A stretch of 64,000 nucleotides of DNA from Sabellastarte sp. h YS-2021 (lineage: Eukaryota > Annelida > Polychaeta > Sabellida > Sabellidae), in contig OZ024927.1 in the NCBI GenBank assembly GCA_964017235.1, forward strand, positions 49,233,293 through 49,297,292, in the 5' to 3' direction. Shown here one piece after another: positions 42,515 to 54,883 of the stretch (position 1 is its first letter; every line of letters starts with the position of its first letter). The notes below the pieces were generated by a model, which was not told where the DNA came from, searched no databases, and saw only the letters and a list, made by a program, of their open reading frames with translations. The position numbers were made by a program, and so were the translations under genes.

Positions 42515-42830
42515 CTTCTGTAGAAGATATCTCAGATGTGTAGCTGGCCTCTTTGCAGTGATAAATGATGGGTAACAGCAGCAAGTAGTGTTGCTTGGTT
42601 CTTGACTTGCGATCCTGACTTTAGAAATAAACAGTATGGTCAGGGCAGATTAGGACACTGCTCCAGTCTTGTCAGTGTATTACTACGGAATGTCAGTTAG
42701 GGCTTTACTGCTTGTCCTGATAGTTTCCTGTCTAGTCGTGGAGGAAAGCACCCTGATCCGAAGTCAGGTTGGGAGATTGATCCAGACAAGCCGGGAAGCA
42801 CTACCTTTTTGGGGAGTTGGCTTTGGATCC
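42515..42830 (+). repeat. Direct repeat flanking the Harbinger remnant, copy 1
   Basis: About 310 bp matching 44130-44445 with moderate divergence. Shared words include 'tttgcagtgataaatg', 'actgctccagtcttgt' and 'agatccagacaagc'-type sequence. The two copies bracket the broken transposase. Confidence 0.7.
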
Positions 42831-42879
42831 AACCTTTGACTTTTGACCTTTGAGAAACTTTCATAGTTTTAGAAAGATT

Positions 42880-43200
42880 TTGACACTTCAGAAAGTTTTA
42901 TGATTAGAAATATTTTGCGAAAATGGAATCCCAAAATTTTTTTAAAAAATTTTTTAAAAACAAAAAACTTTTTCACTTAAATCCATTTTGAAATATGCAC
43001 AAAATCTGAAAGTTTACAAATTTTGACTTTTAATGTGGGACATTTCAAAAAAGTTGTGTCAAAATCATTAAACATTATTATGGGTCTTGTGATGTGTTTG
43101 GAAATTGTCTCAAAACTGTTTGGAAATGTATTAGAGATTTTTGGAAATTTTCTTGAAAAACTGGTTTAACACTAGCTTAAATAAAAGTTCTTGGCATAAT
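42880..43200. other. AT-rich stretch with poly(A)/poly(T) self-complementary run
   Basis: A run at 42932-42968 alternates T and A blocks ('tttttttaaaaaatttttt'). The surrounding sequence repeats 'gaaattttc' and 'aaatc' words. No gene is seen. Confidence 0.5.
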
Positions 43201-43439
43201 TGGGTATTCCTGTAAAGGACTGATAGATGCTAGCTTCTCTCCCCAGGGTATTTCCTTGTCACATCTGAGATCCTGTCTTCCTGCTCAGCCAATGCACCAA
43301 GGTGATTGAAGTAATCTTTCAGTAGGTCTTGCTGATGTTTAGCCTTCCTCGGAGGAGTTCTGTAGTTTTTATCAGGCACATACAGCACTTGTTTATTTTG
43401 TTGGGCTGCTATGTCATTTGCTTGGGTGGGTGCCCTGTC

Positions 43440-44090
43440 TGGTCAGCTTTGGTTTGTCCTCAGCATGTTGTGCGACACAACACATGTCAAAAAATGTCTC
43501 TAACAACCTTTGGCCTTTGCTCCATTGTGCCCAGTAGGACCCTGAATCTGCTTGCCAGGATTCCAAACACATTCTCCACAACCATCCTGTAGTTTGCTAT
43601 TCCCTCTTGAGTCGGCTTCTGCTGTAGGATTTCACAAGCCATGCCATCAAGGCAAAGGGATCCTCATCCAGCAAGAAATAGTGCATATCTGGTCCTCCCT
43701 TCCCCAGGGGTTCAGGTGGTGGAAGCCCCAAGGTGTCATGCCAGGTGCTTCAGCATTATTGCCAGTTTCAATCCTACTTTCTAAGGTCTTCTTAAAATTG
43801 GTGACTTCCTTCTGGATGTGGTGGTGTATGCATTCTTTAATGCGGTCAAAAACTACAGAGCGCATCCTGACAAAATTCTGGTAACCTGGGATATCAGTCT
43901 GTATTAAGTCAGCCAGGAGGGTTCTATAGCATCCGCTTTCTTCTCTTTGAAGGATCCAGGGCATGACCTAGGGATTTTGTGGCTTTCTTCTTCTGGATGG
44001 TGCTAGGGGCTGTAATGAAGGTGCTGGCTGTATGGCAGGCGCTGGTCCTGGATTCAGATTGCAAATCACAATGACAATCAAAATATCAAA
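43440..44090 (-). pseudogene. PIF/Harbinger (HARBI1-like) transposase, internally deleted
   Basis: DDE transposase remnant on the minus strand. The N-terminal part reads 'RRRKPQNP', a stop, then 'VMPWILQREESGCYRTLLAD' and 'PGYQNFVRMRSVVFDRI', the helical head of the family. Translation then jumps, in another frame, to the C-terminal '[20 protein letters not shown]', '[20 protein letters not shown]' and 'CVVSHNMLRTN'. The central part with the first two catalytic acids is missing. A stop near 43970 and at least two frame changes confirm it is dead. Harbinger elements also need a Myb-like partner, which is not present. Confidence 0.85.
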
Positions 44091-44129
44091 CTCAATAAAA
44101 AACAAACAAAAACAGAAGGATCCTACACT

Positions 44130-44445
44130 TCTGTATAAATGACTGATGTTAGCTTGCATCTTTGCAGTGATAAATGGTGAGTTAAAGCAGCCAGAAGGGG
44201 TTTATATAGTCTTGCTTTTATCCAGAAATTAATCAGTCTAGTTTGGGTGGGTTGGGATACTGCTCCAGTCTTGTTGGTTTATCACTACGGCTTGCCGTGG
44301 TCTGATTCAGCTTGTCGTTTGGGGGTTTAGGGCTTGTCCTTTTAATTTCCCATCTTGTTGTGGATAAAAACAACCTAAGTCAGGGAGGTAGATCCAGACA
44401 AGCTTGGATACACTATGTCCTGTTGGGGAGGTGAAACCGTGCTTT
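44130..44445 (+). repeat. Direct repeat flanking the Harbinger remnant, copy 2
   Basis: Partner of 42515-42830. It includes 'tttgcagtgataaatggtga', 'gatactgctccagtcttgtt' and 'gtagatccagacaagc'. Confidence 0.7.
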
Positions 44446-45234
44446 GTCTGGATTTTCATCCCCAACCCCCAACTTTTCTAACTGACCCTAGAGTCATAGA
44501 GTTGGTTGTAGGGTTGGCTCCAGTGGAACAGCTGCATCACGTTCTTCCCACTCTTGGTGTGTAATAGGAGAAATTCTATAACTAATATTATCATGGGATA
44601 CGATCATCTGTCTCCTTCTTAAAACGAAAGTGCACAAAAAAGATTTCTCTTAACAAGTTTAACAATTTTGACAAGCATCTGCATTTGACAGAATGATGCT
44701 AACCACCTTCATGGGTAAAACGATAACCCTTACAGCTATAATGGGATTATTATCAGCACCACACTCTATGGCCAGCAAGGAAGCAATCTCGTGAAAATGG
44801 AAAAGGGGTATAATAGATGCTCTAAAAGGTGAAATTTCCGATTGGCTGGAGGCATTTAATTTTTATCTATTTTAGCTAATAATATAAAATAAAAAAGAAG
44901 TGTTTGTAAACCACAATTATAATATTCACTATTAGCTTTTAAACTGGCCTTATCCTGTTACAATTTATTGTTAAACTATACTTCGAAAAAATATCAGTGA
45001 GCTTTCTCATCAGGATCTGGGGGTTTAAAGCAACCTTTCCCCTGGTGTATCCTTTGAAAGGTACAATTGCACCACAAGGATCAGCTTGGTGCTGAACTAG
45101 TGCATTGCACCTAAGATGCTGGGTGTTGTAATGTAAGTACAGTATGGTCGTAATTAGAATATACACTGTTACTTTTATTCAAAATAACAAATCTGGTAGT
45201 TAAAGGGAGACTATTAAGAATGTTTATAATTTTG
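44446..45234. other. Unannotated stretch
   Basis: No supported gene or known repeat. Confidence 0.4.
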
Positions 45235-45480
45235 CTTGATATGGTGCCTTGCCTCAGCAAAATACACTTGCCTCCCACGTCTGAAGTATCTGGTTCAAGT
45301 CCAACCCTGAAGCTAAGTGGGAAAGTGGCTTTACAGTGTCAGCTGGATTTCAATACATTATTTTGACCTGTAATTATGAACTGATTTATTCCATCTTTTC
45401 AACCAACCCATCGTTATGTGATCTATGCAATGTGTGGATCAAAAAGTTAAACGTAAAAAAATCAAATTGGCAAAAACACT
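45235..45480 (+). mobile_element. tRNA-derived SINE, subfamily 1, diverged
   Basis: 'cttgcctcccacgtctgaag', B box 'ggttcaagtcc', body 'aagctaagtgggaaagtggc', end 'gatctatgcaatgtgtggat' and 'gttaaacgtaaa'. Confidence 0.72.
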
Positions 45481-45659
45481 ACAAACAAAATAGCTTTGTC
45501 CATAATTTTAGAAGGTTTATTAAAATATTTTTTTAAAAAATTACTGGGTGAAAGTGACCACTCATTAGAATACTGTGACTTCTTTATTTACAAAGAAAAC
45601 AGCTATTAAAATATTACCTTGAAAGATAAAATACATGTATATGTAGTAGAAATATGTTA

Positions 45660-47885
45660 CTCATTTTTTTATCTCCCCCCTGCGGCCAAAGGCCGTGGTC
45701 GGGAGATTATAAAATGCCTTCCGTAGCAGGGGCTCCCACAGAGTGGAACAAGCTTCCTCAAGCCATTAGAACCATAGAAAGCATTTCTGGTTTCAGAAAA
45801 CAGTTGAAAACATACCTTTTTAGATTGGCTTATCCTCCGCCATAGCCTATCTCCCCTATCGGACGCTAATATGGAAACGGACCTTTTTTCTGGAACTGGA
45901 CTATCCCTTTTTGCACATCAGCGCCTTAGAGGATGTTTACATCAATTTCGGCGCTATATAAGTGTTTCTTACTTTCTTACTTACGTGTGTGCATGCGTCT
46001 GTCCGTTTGTCATGTTTTTGCATAAACCTTAATATCTCATTCATTTATAAAGGTATCTTCACCAAATTTGCAGGGAATGTTTATGGCTATAAAAACCAGT
46101 CTCTGAAATTTTTTTGCCTCATTTTGAAAAACAAAATGGCCGCCATAGCTAATTGTTCTAAAATCATAAAGGTGCTCTAAATCTTGAAATATTCCAGCTA
46201 GCTTCAACAAATTTGCCACAAAAGCTATATGGCTAGAAAAGCTAGCCTGATAGTAATTTTGGCCTAGTTCAAAAAAACAAAATGGCCGCCATATCACATG
46301 TTTAATGTCAAACAGGGTTATCCTATTAAAAAGGCCTTATATCTCCCCAAATATTGCTCCTAGAGGTTCGGATTGTGAAAACAACTTGTAGGAAGTCATG
46401 GCCAGTGAATCTTTTCCAGGTGTTGAATTTGACCTTTGACCCCTGCTTCAAGGTTAAATGAGGTCGTCACATTAAAACGTCCTTATTTTACCCTTATTAT
46501 TGGTACTATGGCTTCAGATTGTAAAGACAGACCATGAAAAGCATAGGTTGTGGTCGAGAGATTGTAAACGCCTTCCATACATGTGTCTATTTGTGCATCT
46601 GTCCGTGCGTCTGTTTGTCAGGTTTTAACATAAACCTTAACATCTCATTCATTTGTAAAGATATTTTCATCAAATTTGCAGGGAATGTTTATGGCTATGA
46701 AAACCTGTCTCTGCAATATTTTGGCCTTATTTTGAAAAACAAAAAGGCAGCCATAGCCAACTGTTTAAAAATCATAAAGTTGTTCTAAATCTCAAAATAT
46801 TCCAGCTACCTTTATGATATTTGCACAAAAGATATATGGCTACAAAAGCTAGCCTGAGAGTAATTTTGACCTAGTTCTAAAAGGAAAATGGCCGCCATAT
46901 CACATGTTTAATGTCAAACGGGGTTATTCTATTAAAAATGCCTTATATCTGCCCTAATATTGCTCTTAGAGGTTCAGAATGTGAAAACAACATGTAGAAA
47001 GTCATGGCCTGGGAATCTTTTCCGGGTGTTGAATTTGTCCTTTGACCTCTGCTTCGAGGTTAAATGAGGTCGTCACACTAAAATGTCCTTATTTCAACCT
47101 TATTATTGGTGCTATGGCCGTCATATCACATGTTAAATGGGATTATCCTATTAAAAAGGCCTTATATCTCCCTTATCATTGCTACTAGGGGTTCCAAATG
47201 TGAAAACAAAGGAATTCAAGGCCTGAGACTCTTTTCCAGTTGCTAACGTTTACCTTTGACCCCTCTTCAATGTCAAGTGGGGTTATCTTACTACAAAGGC
47301 CTTATATCTCCTTTAGTTCTCCATTATTACTGATTCTACGGCAAGAGATAACTGCTGCGGCAGTGGCATTGTTATTGGTGCTATGGCTTCAGAATATAAA
47401 GACAGACCACCAAAAGTCCTGGCCTTCAAATGTTTGCCTGAGAAAAATTTTGGCCTTATTTTGAAAAACAAAATGGCTGCCATAGCCAATTATTTAAAAA
47501 TCATTAAGATGCTCTAAAACTTGAAATATTGCAGCTAGGTTCATCAAATATGCGCAAAATTTATATGGTTAGGAAAGTTAGCCTGATAGTAATTTAGCCT
47601 AGTTTCAAAAACAAAATGGTTGTCATATCACATGTTAAATGGGATTATCATATTAAAAAGGCCTTATATACCCCTTATCATTGCTACTAGGGGTTCCAAA
47701 TGTGAAAACAACTTATACAAAGTCAAGGCCTGAGACTATTTTCCAATTGCTGACTTTTACCTTTGACCCCTTCTTCAATGTCAAGTGGGATTATCTTACT
47801 AGAAAGGCCTTATATCTCCTTTAGTTCTCCTTTATTATACTGATTCTAAGGCGGGAGATAAACGCTGCAGCAGTGGCCTTGTTTT
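45660..47885. mobile_element. Mosaic non-autonomous element with duplicated internal modules
   Basis: Starts 'tatctcccccctgcggccaa' and ends near 'gcgggagataaacgctgcag' then 'cagtggccttg'. Internal modules repeat two or three times: 'aaacaaaatggccgccatat' (46130, 46270, 46885, 47470), 'gaaaacaacttgtaggaagt' with a 146-bp-like context (46380, 46985, 47700), and an end-like 'taactgctgcggcagtggca' at 47350. A LINE fragment sits inside at 45718-45985. No protein is encoded. Confidence 0.6.
45718..45985 (+). mobile_element. CR1/L2-like LINE, last ~40 codons and 3' end, inserted in the mosaic element
   Basis: 'PSVAGAPTEWNKLPQAIRTI' to 'FRKQLKTYLFRLAYPPP' and stop at 45843-45845, then a 3' UTR with 'ggcgctatataagtgtttct' and a (ttac/tttc) tail near 45970. 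The C-terminus matches 'GAPMIWNDLPDEVRS' of the 8.8 kb copy, but the 3' tail differs, so it is a sister family. The element resumes after it with 'gtgtgtgcatgcgtctgtcc', matching 46580-46610. Confidence 0.82.
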
Positions 47886-49935
47886 AAATAAATAAATTGA
47901 AAATGAAAATATTCATTTTCAAAAATTTTATTCATTGATAATTAAGAGATAAGATATGAGGTAGGAATATACCATTCATAGTAAACAATTAGAAAAGTTT
48001 AAAATTATATTTATTCACATTGCTGAAATAACTCAAGGAAGAAAACAAGAAAAAAATTATTCGAAAAAACATTGATTCCATTATTAGAGTTTTTATGCAA
48101 TAACTAAAATATATTTCAAGAAATTAAACACGAAATATTGTGTACATGCTATCTAGAGTATATATTTCCGTTATATTTTGGCATTAGACTTTTTACAGAC
48201 CAGATGAGAGTCTATTTACTTGCCCCATAAAGTTCAGTGTACATGTTGAGAGTAGACCATCCAGTGTTACCTTGTCCTTACATGTAGAATGTCTTACTTC
48301 TGTCACAAAGTGCTATCCAATGAAGGACACATAGCTCAGCTGTGTGGATTATTCACTCAATTTACATTTGAAAACTACTTGCTGACCATAATTTGTACAA
48401 ACTTAAAGTCAATTTTTGCACCAAACACACGCTTATCAACATAATTACATGAAAAATAATATATATATTTGTAAACATTTATAACTATTTTATGTTCCAC
48501 ACAATATAGAAAGTACACAAAATATATGTAAGAAAATACAAAATATATTAACATATTTCATAAGCTATCGAATCAATGCATGAAACCTTAAACCAAACTT
48601 TTCTACACCTTAACTGGTAAAAAGAGCTTATCAGTTATTCATTGTTGACAAATTTCTCCTGTATCAAAACTCAGCTATCAAAACTACTTAATAATTCCAC
48701 CGACTGAATGAGACACCATTGTATTAGCATATAGGTTCAAAATATTTGGTTTATAGGTGTTATAAAGCTGGACATTTTGACAGCTGCTAGACGTGAAATT
48801 AGATAAAGCTTGCAAAAAAAATATAATGAAACGGAACTGTCATCAACAACATGTTTACGCTTCTAAGAAAGTGTGTACTTTTTACATTTCAAAAAATGCT
48901 ATTATTTCAGCTTTTTTGGTGACAACCTGAGATAACCCTCGCACAATATATAATGGTCAATAGAAGATAACATATATGATAATTGAAGCAGATTTTATAA
49001 TGATCCTGATATTTTTTTCAAAGATAATGTAATTCAACAATTAGGATAAGCTTATAAAAACTGTTCTGGAAATATAAGAAAATAAATTTACTGACAGAAT
49101 CATCACACTGCTAAAACACACTAAACTACAATAGAAGCCACTTTTATTTGTGGACGCCACTATTTTTTTAATCTATTCTTTTTACATTAGACTACATTTA
49201 CCAGAATGGTTTGATTATTCACAGTATATTTGTGGTGTGTACATAATGTAAATAAATATACAGATTAATCGTCAGAAGCAAAAGAAATAAAATGTACTAA
49301 GTGATATCTCAAACCTTTCCATCAAGGTGAATGAGTTAACATATCCTTTATAACAGCTAAAGTGTTATCACAGTGATTTTGTACAAATACAAATTTCACC
49401 CTTTTTATTGACTTATTTTTCCGCAAGCTATTGCTTTGTGCTGCAATTTCACTGAGTATGTCTCTTTCTGGTTTCTCTTTTTTTCAATTTTGTTGAAAGT
49501 GTTCCTGTTTGACTTTCAGGCATGAAGTTGAACAAGCAATTCTCTCTCAAGAACGCACTCCCATATAGTTCACTTACGGCAATTTTTTTTCATTTTGTAG
49601 TAATTTTATATAATGCCAAAAGTCTCTGTTAAGAGTGGTCATACTTAACCATTCAATTTTATGTTTAGTCACATAGTCAGAAATGAACCCAGTATATGCA
49701 ATAAAAATGGTGAACGTAAAATGGTATTTTGAGTTATGAAGTCAATCACCATCATTGCAACATTGCTGTTATCCTACAAGTGATGAAACATAATGTATAA
49801 AGTTTCCAACACAAATACTTTGAACACTTCTTAGCCTCTCACCTACATTATACAAATACTGGACATAGTATCCCTGAAATTGTCTCCCCACATATATCCC
49901 CATCACAGTCAAAGTTGTTTGTAAGTTGTATAACC
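47886..49935. other. AT-rich stretch, possible 3' UTR of a minus-strand gene
   Basis: Two kilobases of AT-rich, non-repetitive sequence with no credible open frame, directly downstream (minus strand) of the candidate exon at 49937. Several TTTATT words (AATAAA on the minus strand) occur, for example near 47930 and 48010. Confidence 0.35.
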
Positions 49936-49936
49936 T

Positions 49937-50227
49937 TTATTTGAACAAAATGTCAAGAGTTGAAAATATCGTCTGCCTCCTCTTTTCTAATGCGGCAGCT
50001 TTCTCCGCATCTTCCTGTTCTCTGTGGACCACAATCTCCACACTTTCCCTGGCTGAGAGGTACCTCAGGTTGATTACATCTACTGGACAGTTCAAACTAT
50101 CCAGTCTGGTTTCCCAGCTGTGCTTCCTGGACTGGACACTGGTTGGCTTTATATCCATGATGGATCTTCGGGACACGTGAGTTAGAATATAAAATTCTGT
50201 TGTCCAATTTGATTTATTGGAAGGTCT
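49937..50227 (-). CDS. Candidate 3'-terminal exon of an unrecognised gene
   Basis: Minus strand. After a good acceptor 'aatttacccacag|' the frame is open to TAA (49937-49939). It reads 'FYILTHVSRRSIMDIKPTSV', 'SRKHSWETRLDSLNCPVDVI', 'LRYLSARESVEIVVHREQED' and 'KAAALEKRRQTIFSTLDILF'. The charged, helix-prone end and long even codon use look like real coding sequence. The plus strand is also open over part of it (49926-50180), but that translation is unremarkable. An AATAAA (49936-49941, reverse) overlaps the stop codon. I do not recognise the gene, and upstream exons would lie at higher coordinates. Confidence 0.45.
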   Translation of the reverse strand, partial: RPSNKSNWTTEFYILTHVSRRSIMDIKPTSVQSRKHSWETRLDSLNCPVDVINLRYLSARESVEIVVHREQEDAEKAAALEKRRQTIFSTLDILFK

Positions 50228-51590
50228 CTGTGGGTAAATTGTTTACTAAGTCAAAACTTATTTATAAGATATATCCAAATTTGTATAATGTTTGTAGGCT
50301 TAGTCTTCAGATAATATCAAAAGGTATATTGTCATGCACAAACAGAGAACAATTGAAAAAGTATCACTTAACTTGTCTCCTGTATACTTTTATGTTAACA
50401 GTACTTCCAAAGTTATTTTTATTCTGTCTTCAGATAAACACCAAACAATATATATTGCTCTCTCCTGGCAAAGAACTGTGTTTGAAAGCTGTCTGAGATG
50501 TTTTCATATATATTTTATAAATATCTAAAATTAAGATGCATAAACGATTGCCCAGTAAAAATCTAACAGTACTTCACTAAATGTTTATATCTGAGATTGT
50601 TACCAGGAAAATACCTGATGAACTTTGGGAGTCCAATGAGTTTGTTGCTGAATTTATAGAGAAATTCGTGGCATTGATGGACAAAGGAGAAAGTAATGAG
50701 AATTGAGTAAGACACTCAACCTTCTTAACAGAACAAAGACATTATCTCATATGTTCAGCAAATAGCTGATTTATCTGGGCCAGATTTTTACTATTCTGTA
50801 GTTATGGTTGAGTGAAAGTCTGTAATTCTTAGTATCCATGCAAAAGACGTTTATATTGTTATTTTTTGTTTGAGGTTTTGTAATATATAGCAATACAAGT
50901 TAAGTTTTGTAAAAATAAAATAAATGATAAATAGGCTTGACGTAAAAAGCAAAATAAAACTTACTGATAAATAATGTTAATACTAAATGTAAAGTATCAT
51001 TTAATCTTTTTAATGGGAAAATTAAGTAACTAAATACAGGAGATAAAGTACGATTTAATATAAACTCAATATAGTAATTTTAATTATAGTAATGATAAAT
51101 GGAGCTGAAATTAAACTCTTGTGTGAACAATTTAGACCATTTAAATTTATGATATTTAATGTTATTGTTTAAGTATAGAACAGTATGGAAATGTAACATA
51201 TAGTGTCCAACAGAAAGCTATGAGTACCAATGATAGGGTTCAATACACAGGTCTAGCTATTGTGACACACAAACATGGATTCCTTAACTAAAACTTATCC
51301 TTTGTGATTACTAAATAAAGGGCACATATAAGTACAGAGTGTCCTTGTATCATGATATTATACAGACGATTTCTTATTTTATGACTAAGATAAAATGGAT
51401 CTTGCGTGTCTTAATGTTCTCATCGTTAAAGGTTTTACAAAGGTCGTTTGGGATTTGGCAAAATCTATTGAATTTTTTGTTGAATAAGTTATGACATTGC
51501 GGTATATGGCCATTTTGCGTGATACAGATAAAACAAGGCATTCTACATTGGCAATGCAAAAGCAGCAATTAATTTGCAACCAATTCAATG
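50228..51590. other. Unannotated AT-rich stretch
   Basis: No gene or repeat family supported. Confidence 0.4.
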
Positions 51591-51594
51591 CTTT

Positions 51595-51795
51595 ATTGAT
51601 TGTATTTAGCCTCAGTTCCAAACCACCGTAAATACTCCATCCTAACAGGTGGGGATTCTGTACAAGCAATCCTCAGCCACCAGTGAAAATGAACTACCAA
51701 CTTCCTACTTGAAGTCAGGGCCTGGGATTTGATCCATTGACCAGGGAAGTGGGAGACCTGTATGTTACCCACTACGCCATTGTCCCCTGCCAGTT
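51595..51795 (-). mobile_element. tRNA-derived SINE-like remnant, reverse
   Basis: The minus strand reads 'ggggacaatggcgtagtggg' (A-box region), then 'tggatcaaatcccaggccct' (decayed B box), then 'aagtaggaagttggtagttc', echoing 'aagtgggaaagctggtagtt' of the 23.5 kb SINE. Confidence 0.6.
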
Positions 51796-51799
51796 CAAT

Positions 51800-52155
51800 G
51801 GAACTTAAACCGCAAGTAAATTGAAAAATATATTCCTTACAGTTGAAAATGATAACTTCATTAATTAGAGATTGCCGTATTACTGCGAGTAACATTCCTC
51901 CTTGAATTAAGAAAACATGCGCAATTTTGGTGTTTATTAGTGATTGAATTATTTTACTAAAATATATTACGTAAAAAAATTTCTTCCTATTGTTTTGTAA
52001 ATTCGTATTTTTTCTATAGGGAATAATGTGCTGAGCATTGTACCCAAAGATTTAATGTTAGTTCTTGTCACTACCAGCTGGAAATACAATCATCATTTCA
52101 GCAGAGAGGCCACAGTGTTCATGAAAATCAGCTAACAAGGAGTGAATGCTATGAA
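51800..52155. other. Unannotated stretch
   Basis: AT-rich, nothing recognised. Confidence 0.4.
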
Positions 52156-52159
52156 CTAA

Positions 52160-52220
52160 TCTAATCAAATCATTCTTTTATAGCTCTTAATTTCCGAGTC
52201 AGCAGACTCTTAGGCACAAA
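52160..52220 (-). mobile_element. LINE 3'-end fragment
   Basis: 'cttttatagctcttaatttc' followed by 'cgagtcagcagactcttagg' matches the reversed 3' end of the LINE at 16997-17055 ('cttttatagcacttaatctc', 'gtggactctaagg'). A very short 5'-truncated insertion. Confidence 0.6.
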
Positions 52221-53860
52221 AATAAAGTCAGCATTCAAGATTCACTAAGTTATTCACCATTCATGTTTCATAAACCAAGGACACCGGGGAACCAAAGAAG
52301 TCTCAGAATGTTTTAACCTAAACTAGCTTTCAAATGACAAAAGTTTACATAGATTAATTTTAATGAACTACAACCAGGAAGGATAAATGTATTTAATATT
52401 CTGCTGTAGTGGAAAGTTATTGCTTTACATATTGATCCATATCATAGTGTTGAGTGCTTGTTTGCAACAAAAAATATACAGTTGGAAATCCCGGGGTTTC
52501 CATTAGAACCTAATTTTAACTCACGGTAATTGTGGTCTGTTATAGTTTCAGTTTTAACCAGACATTGATAATGTCCAATGAGATATTGGTATAATAAAGC
52601 CATTATTTACAAAATATGTCATTTAAACACTTAAACTAACTTTAGTTGAATAAGTTATTAACTAAGATATTGCACGTGGAGCAGTTGGAGAATTTTCTAC
52701 TCCACTAGGTGTTATAGTTTATGAGACAGACACCTCCACAATGCTAATAATGACAACAATAGGACAAATTGACAATGTATGTTTGCAGATCTTCAAATTA
52801 CATTCTATTCAAGTTTCTAGTTGTTCTGTTATAGTTGAATAGGTGTTTTTATTTGAATAAGTTTGGTATCTTGAGACTAAACAGTAAAAATAATCTCAAA
52901 AGCAAATATTTCTCACAGAAAAAGTGAATTTCCTTGTCTAGTTGTAACCTGTAGAGAAACAGTAAGATTATAACAAATTCATTATATTTCCCTGTTTAAT
53001 ACAGAAGATCCACCCTAATTTTTAATTGTCCAGTTACTATTTACAGTAAATTCATAATTTTCTCAATTTATCAACTTATTGTGTCGATAATTCAAACTAA
53101 TTATCTTGATTGCCACAAAAGTCAGTAAGGAGTCTGGCTATCAATGTTACTTTATCGTAAAACATTATTGTTGATGACTTATTTACAGTCCATTGTGAAA
53201 ACTCCAACAATAAAACCCCAAGGTTAAGGGCCAAAGGTTAAGGATAGTAGTTGGACAGCAAAATTCATTTTATATTCATATTCAAATTAGATTTGTGCTG
53301 CATCAGCTTCAAACCTAGGACCATAGAGGTGAAGGTTAAGTAAGCAAATGTCAAGGTCATTAACCAGTCGACCATTGAGTCCTAGAAGAGATGGCAAGGT
53401 AGTACAGGCAGCACGCTTGTTCTTGTCCATGACTTTTAAAATAGACCTTCTCTAGAACCATACATTTTTGAGAGTTGACCAATAGTCAGTTCTAAAGAAA
53501 TAATGTTAAAATACTCGCAGCAATTGCCACCAACAGCAAATTCCTATGCTTAAATGCCAAACCAACTGAGGTGTGGCACTGATAGAGATGAAACCTGGGC
53601 AATTATCCAGAATAATCAAGATAATAAGTCAACCAATTAAGACAATAATCTCAAATAATTAAAATAATAGGTTAATAAATCGAGAGAGTCATTTTGAATT
53701 AATAACATAGTAATTGACCTACTTATTTACCGTAGTTCATGTTTTAAGATATTCTTATCAATTGCCAACTGATAAATAATATTCACTTGAGTTTATGTTT
53801 TGAAAAACATACTTTACAGCCGAAAGGTGTAAATTTCAAAAGTAAAACAAAGACTGGTAA
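52221..53860. other. Unannotated AT-rich stretch
   Basis: No supported gene. Several 'gttaattaa' and 'ttaattat' words, no repeat structure I can define. Confidence 0.4.
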
Positions 53861-53867
53861 CTGTATT

Positions 53868-53873
53868 TTTATT
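53868..53873 (-). terminator. Possible polyadenylation signal for the 54.9-55.9 kb gene
   Basis: AATAAA on the minus strand about 1 kb beyond the stop codon. Another lies within 20 bp. The 3' UTR between has no other feature. Confidence 0.35.
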
Positions 53874-54883
53874 GTATTTTTATTTATATCAGAAGTCAAT
53901 TCATAGAAATGGCAAGAATTTTCATAGCATAGCATAATTTACATGAACAAATTTAAAGCTGTTACATTGTACATCCGCCCAGGCTAAAAATGAAAATTTT
54001 AACACTGTTCAGGCAAAATCGGAATTTAAGGCAAGGATAAATGTTATATTTAACTGGTTCAGATTTAAGCTTCAAAGACTATTTAGTGGAATTTAAATCT
54101 TGTTTCGGTGTTTGTATATTCTTCAGCAAATCAGAAGCTATACTTTTACAATTGACACAAATTACAGCAAAATTACATGTTTGGGGAGTTCTTTACAACA
54201 ATAGAGACATCATTTGGTACAAACAATGACATCAATAGATGTCAATGTACAGTTAACAAAGAAAGCAACAAAACTATGTCCACTTTTTACATATTCCTTT
54301 TCCTTGATTTAGTCAAAGAAAAAAAATAAGACATAATGTTTACAAAGTGACACGAATAACACACTGATAGTAATTACGTCAAAGATGAATTAAGAATATA
54401 TTTTGGCAGTTCATGTTAGGAAACAGATTTAAAATAAATAACATAAATTAAGCACCACTTTTGAAGCACATTAAACTACAATTATTTGTTATCAGTTCAC
54501 CACACTAACATGTGATTGGTCATTACAGGAACACCAATATCTGGTTAATATAAAGGAGAGATTTCAATTAATATTACACATACAATGTCTACTCGTTTCA
54601 GTTTAATAAAACTGAGGCACAATCTAATATCCATAAATATATTACTCAATACATTCACACAAGTTCAATGGATTCTTTTAAGCAAAGTTACATCTGTCAA
54701 AGAGCAAATCATATATTTTTGAACAACTTCATTAAACGTCCTTTACTGGCTCATATTACATATTATATCAGTATTGTTGATAAAAAAGTATGTGTAACAC
54801 AGATATATGATGATGTTGGTCTCCCGTACCTTTATGAAATATTCACCCCAAATGTTGACTAGTCACTAAATAATACAATACAA

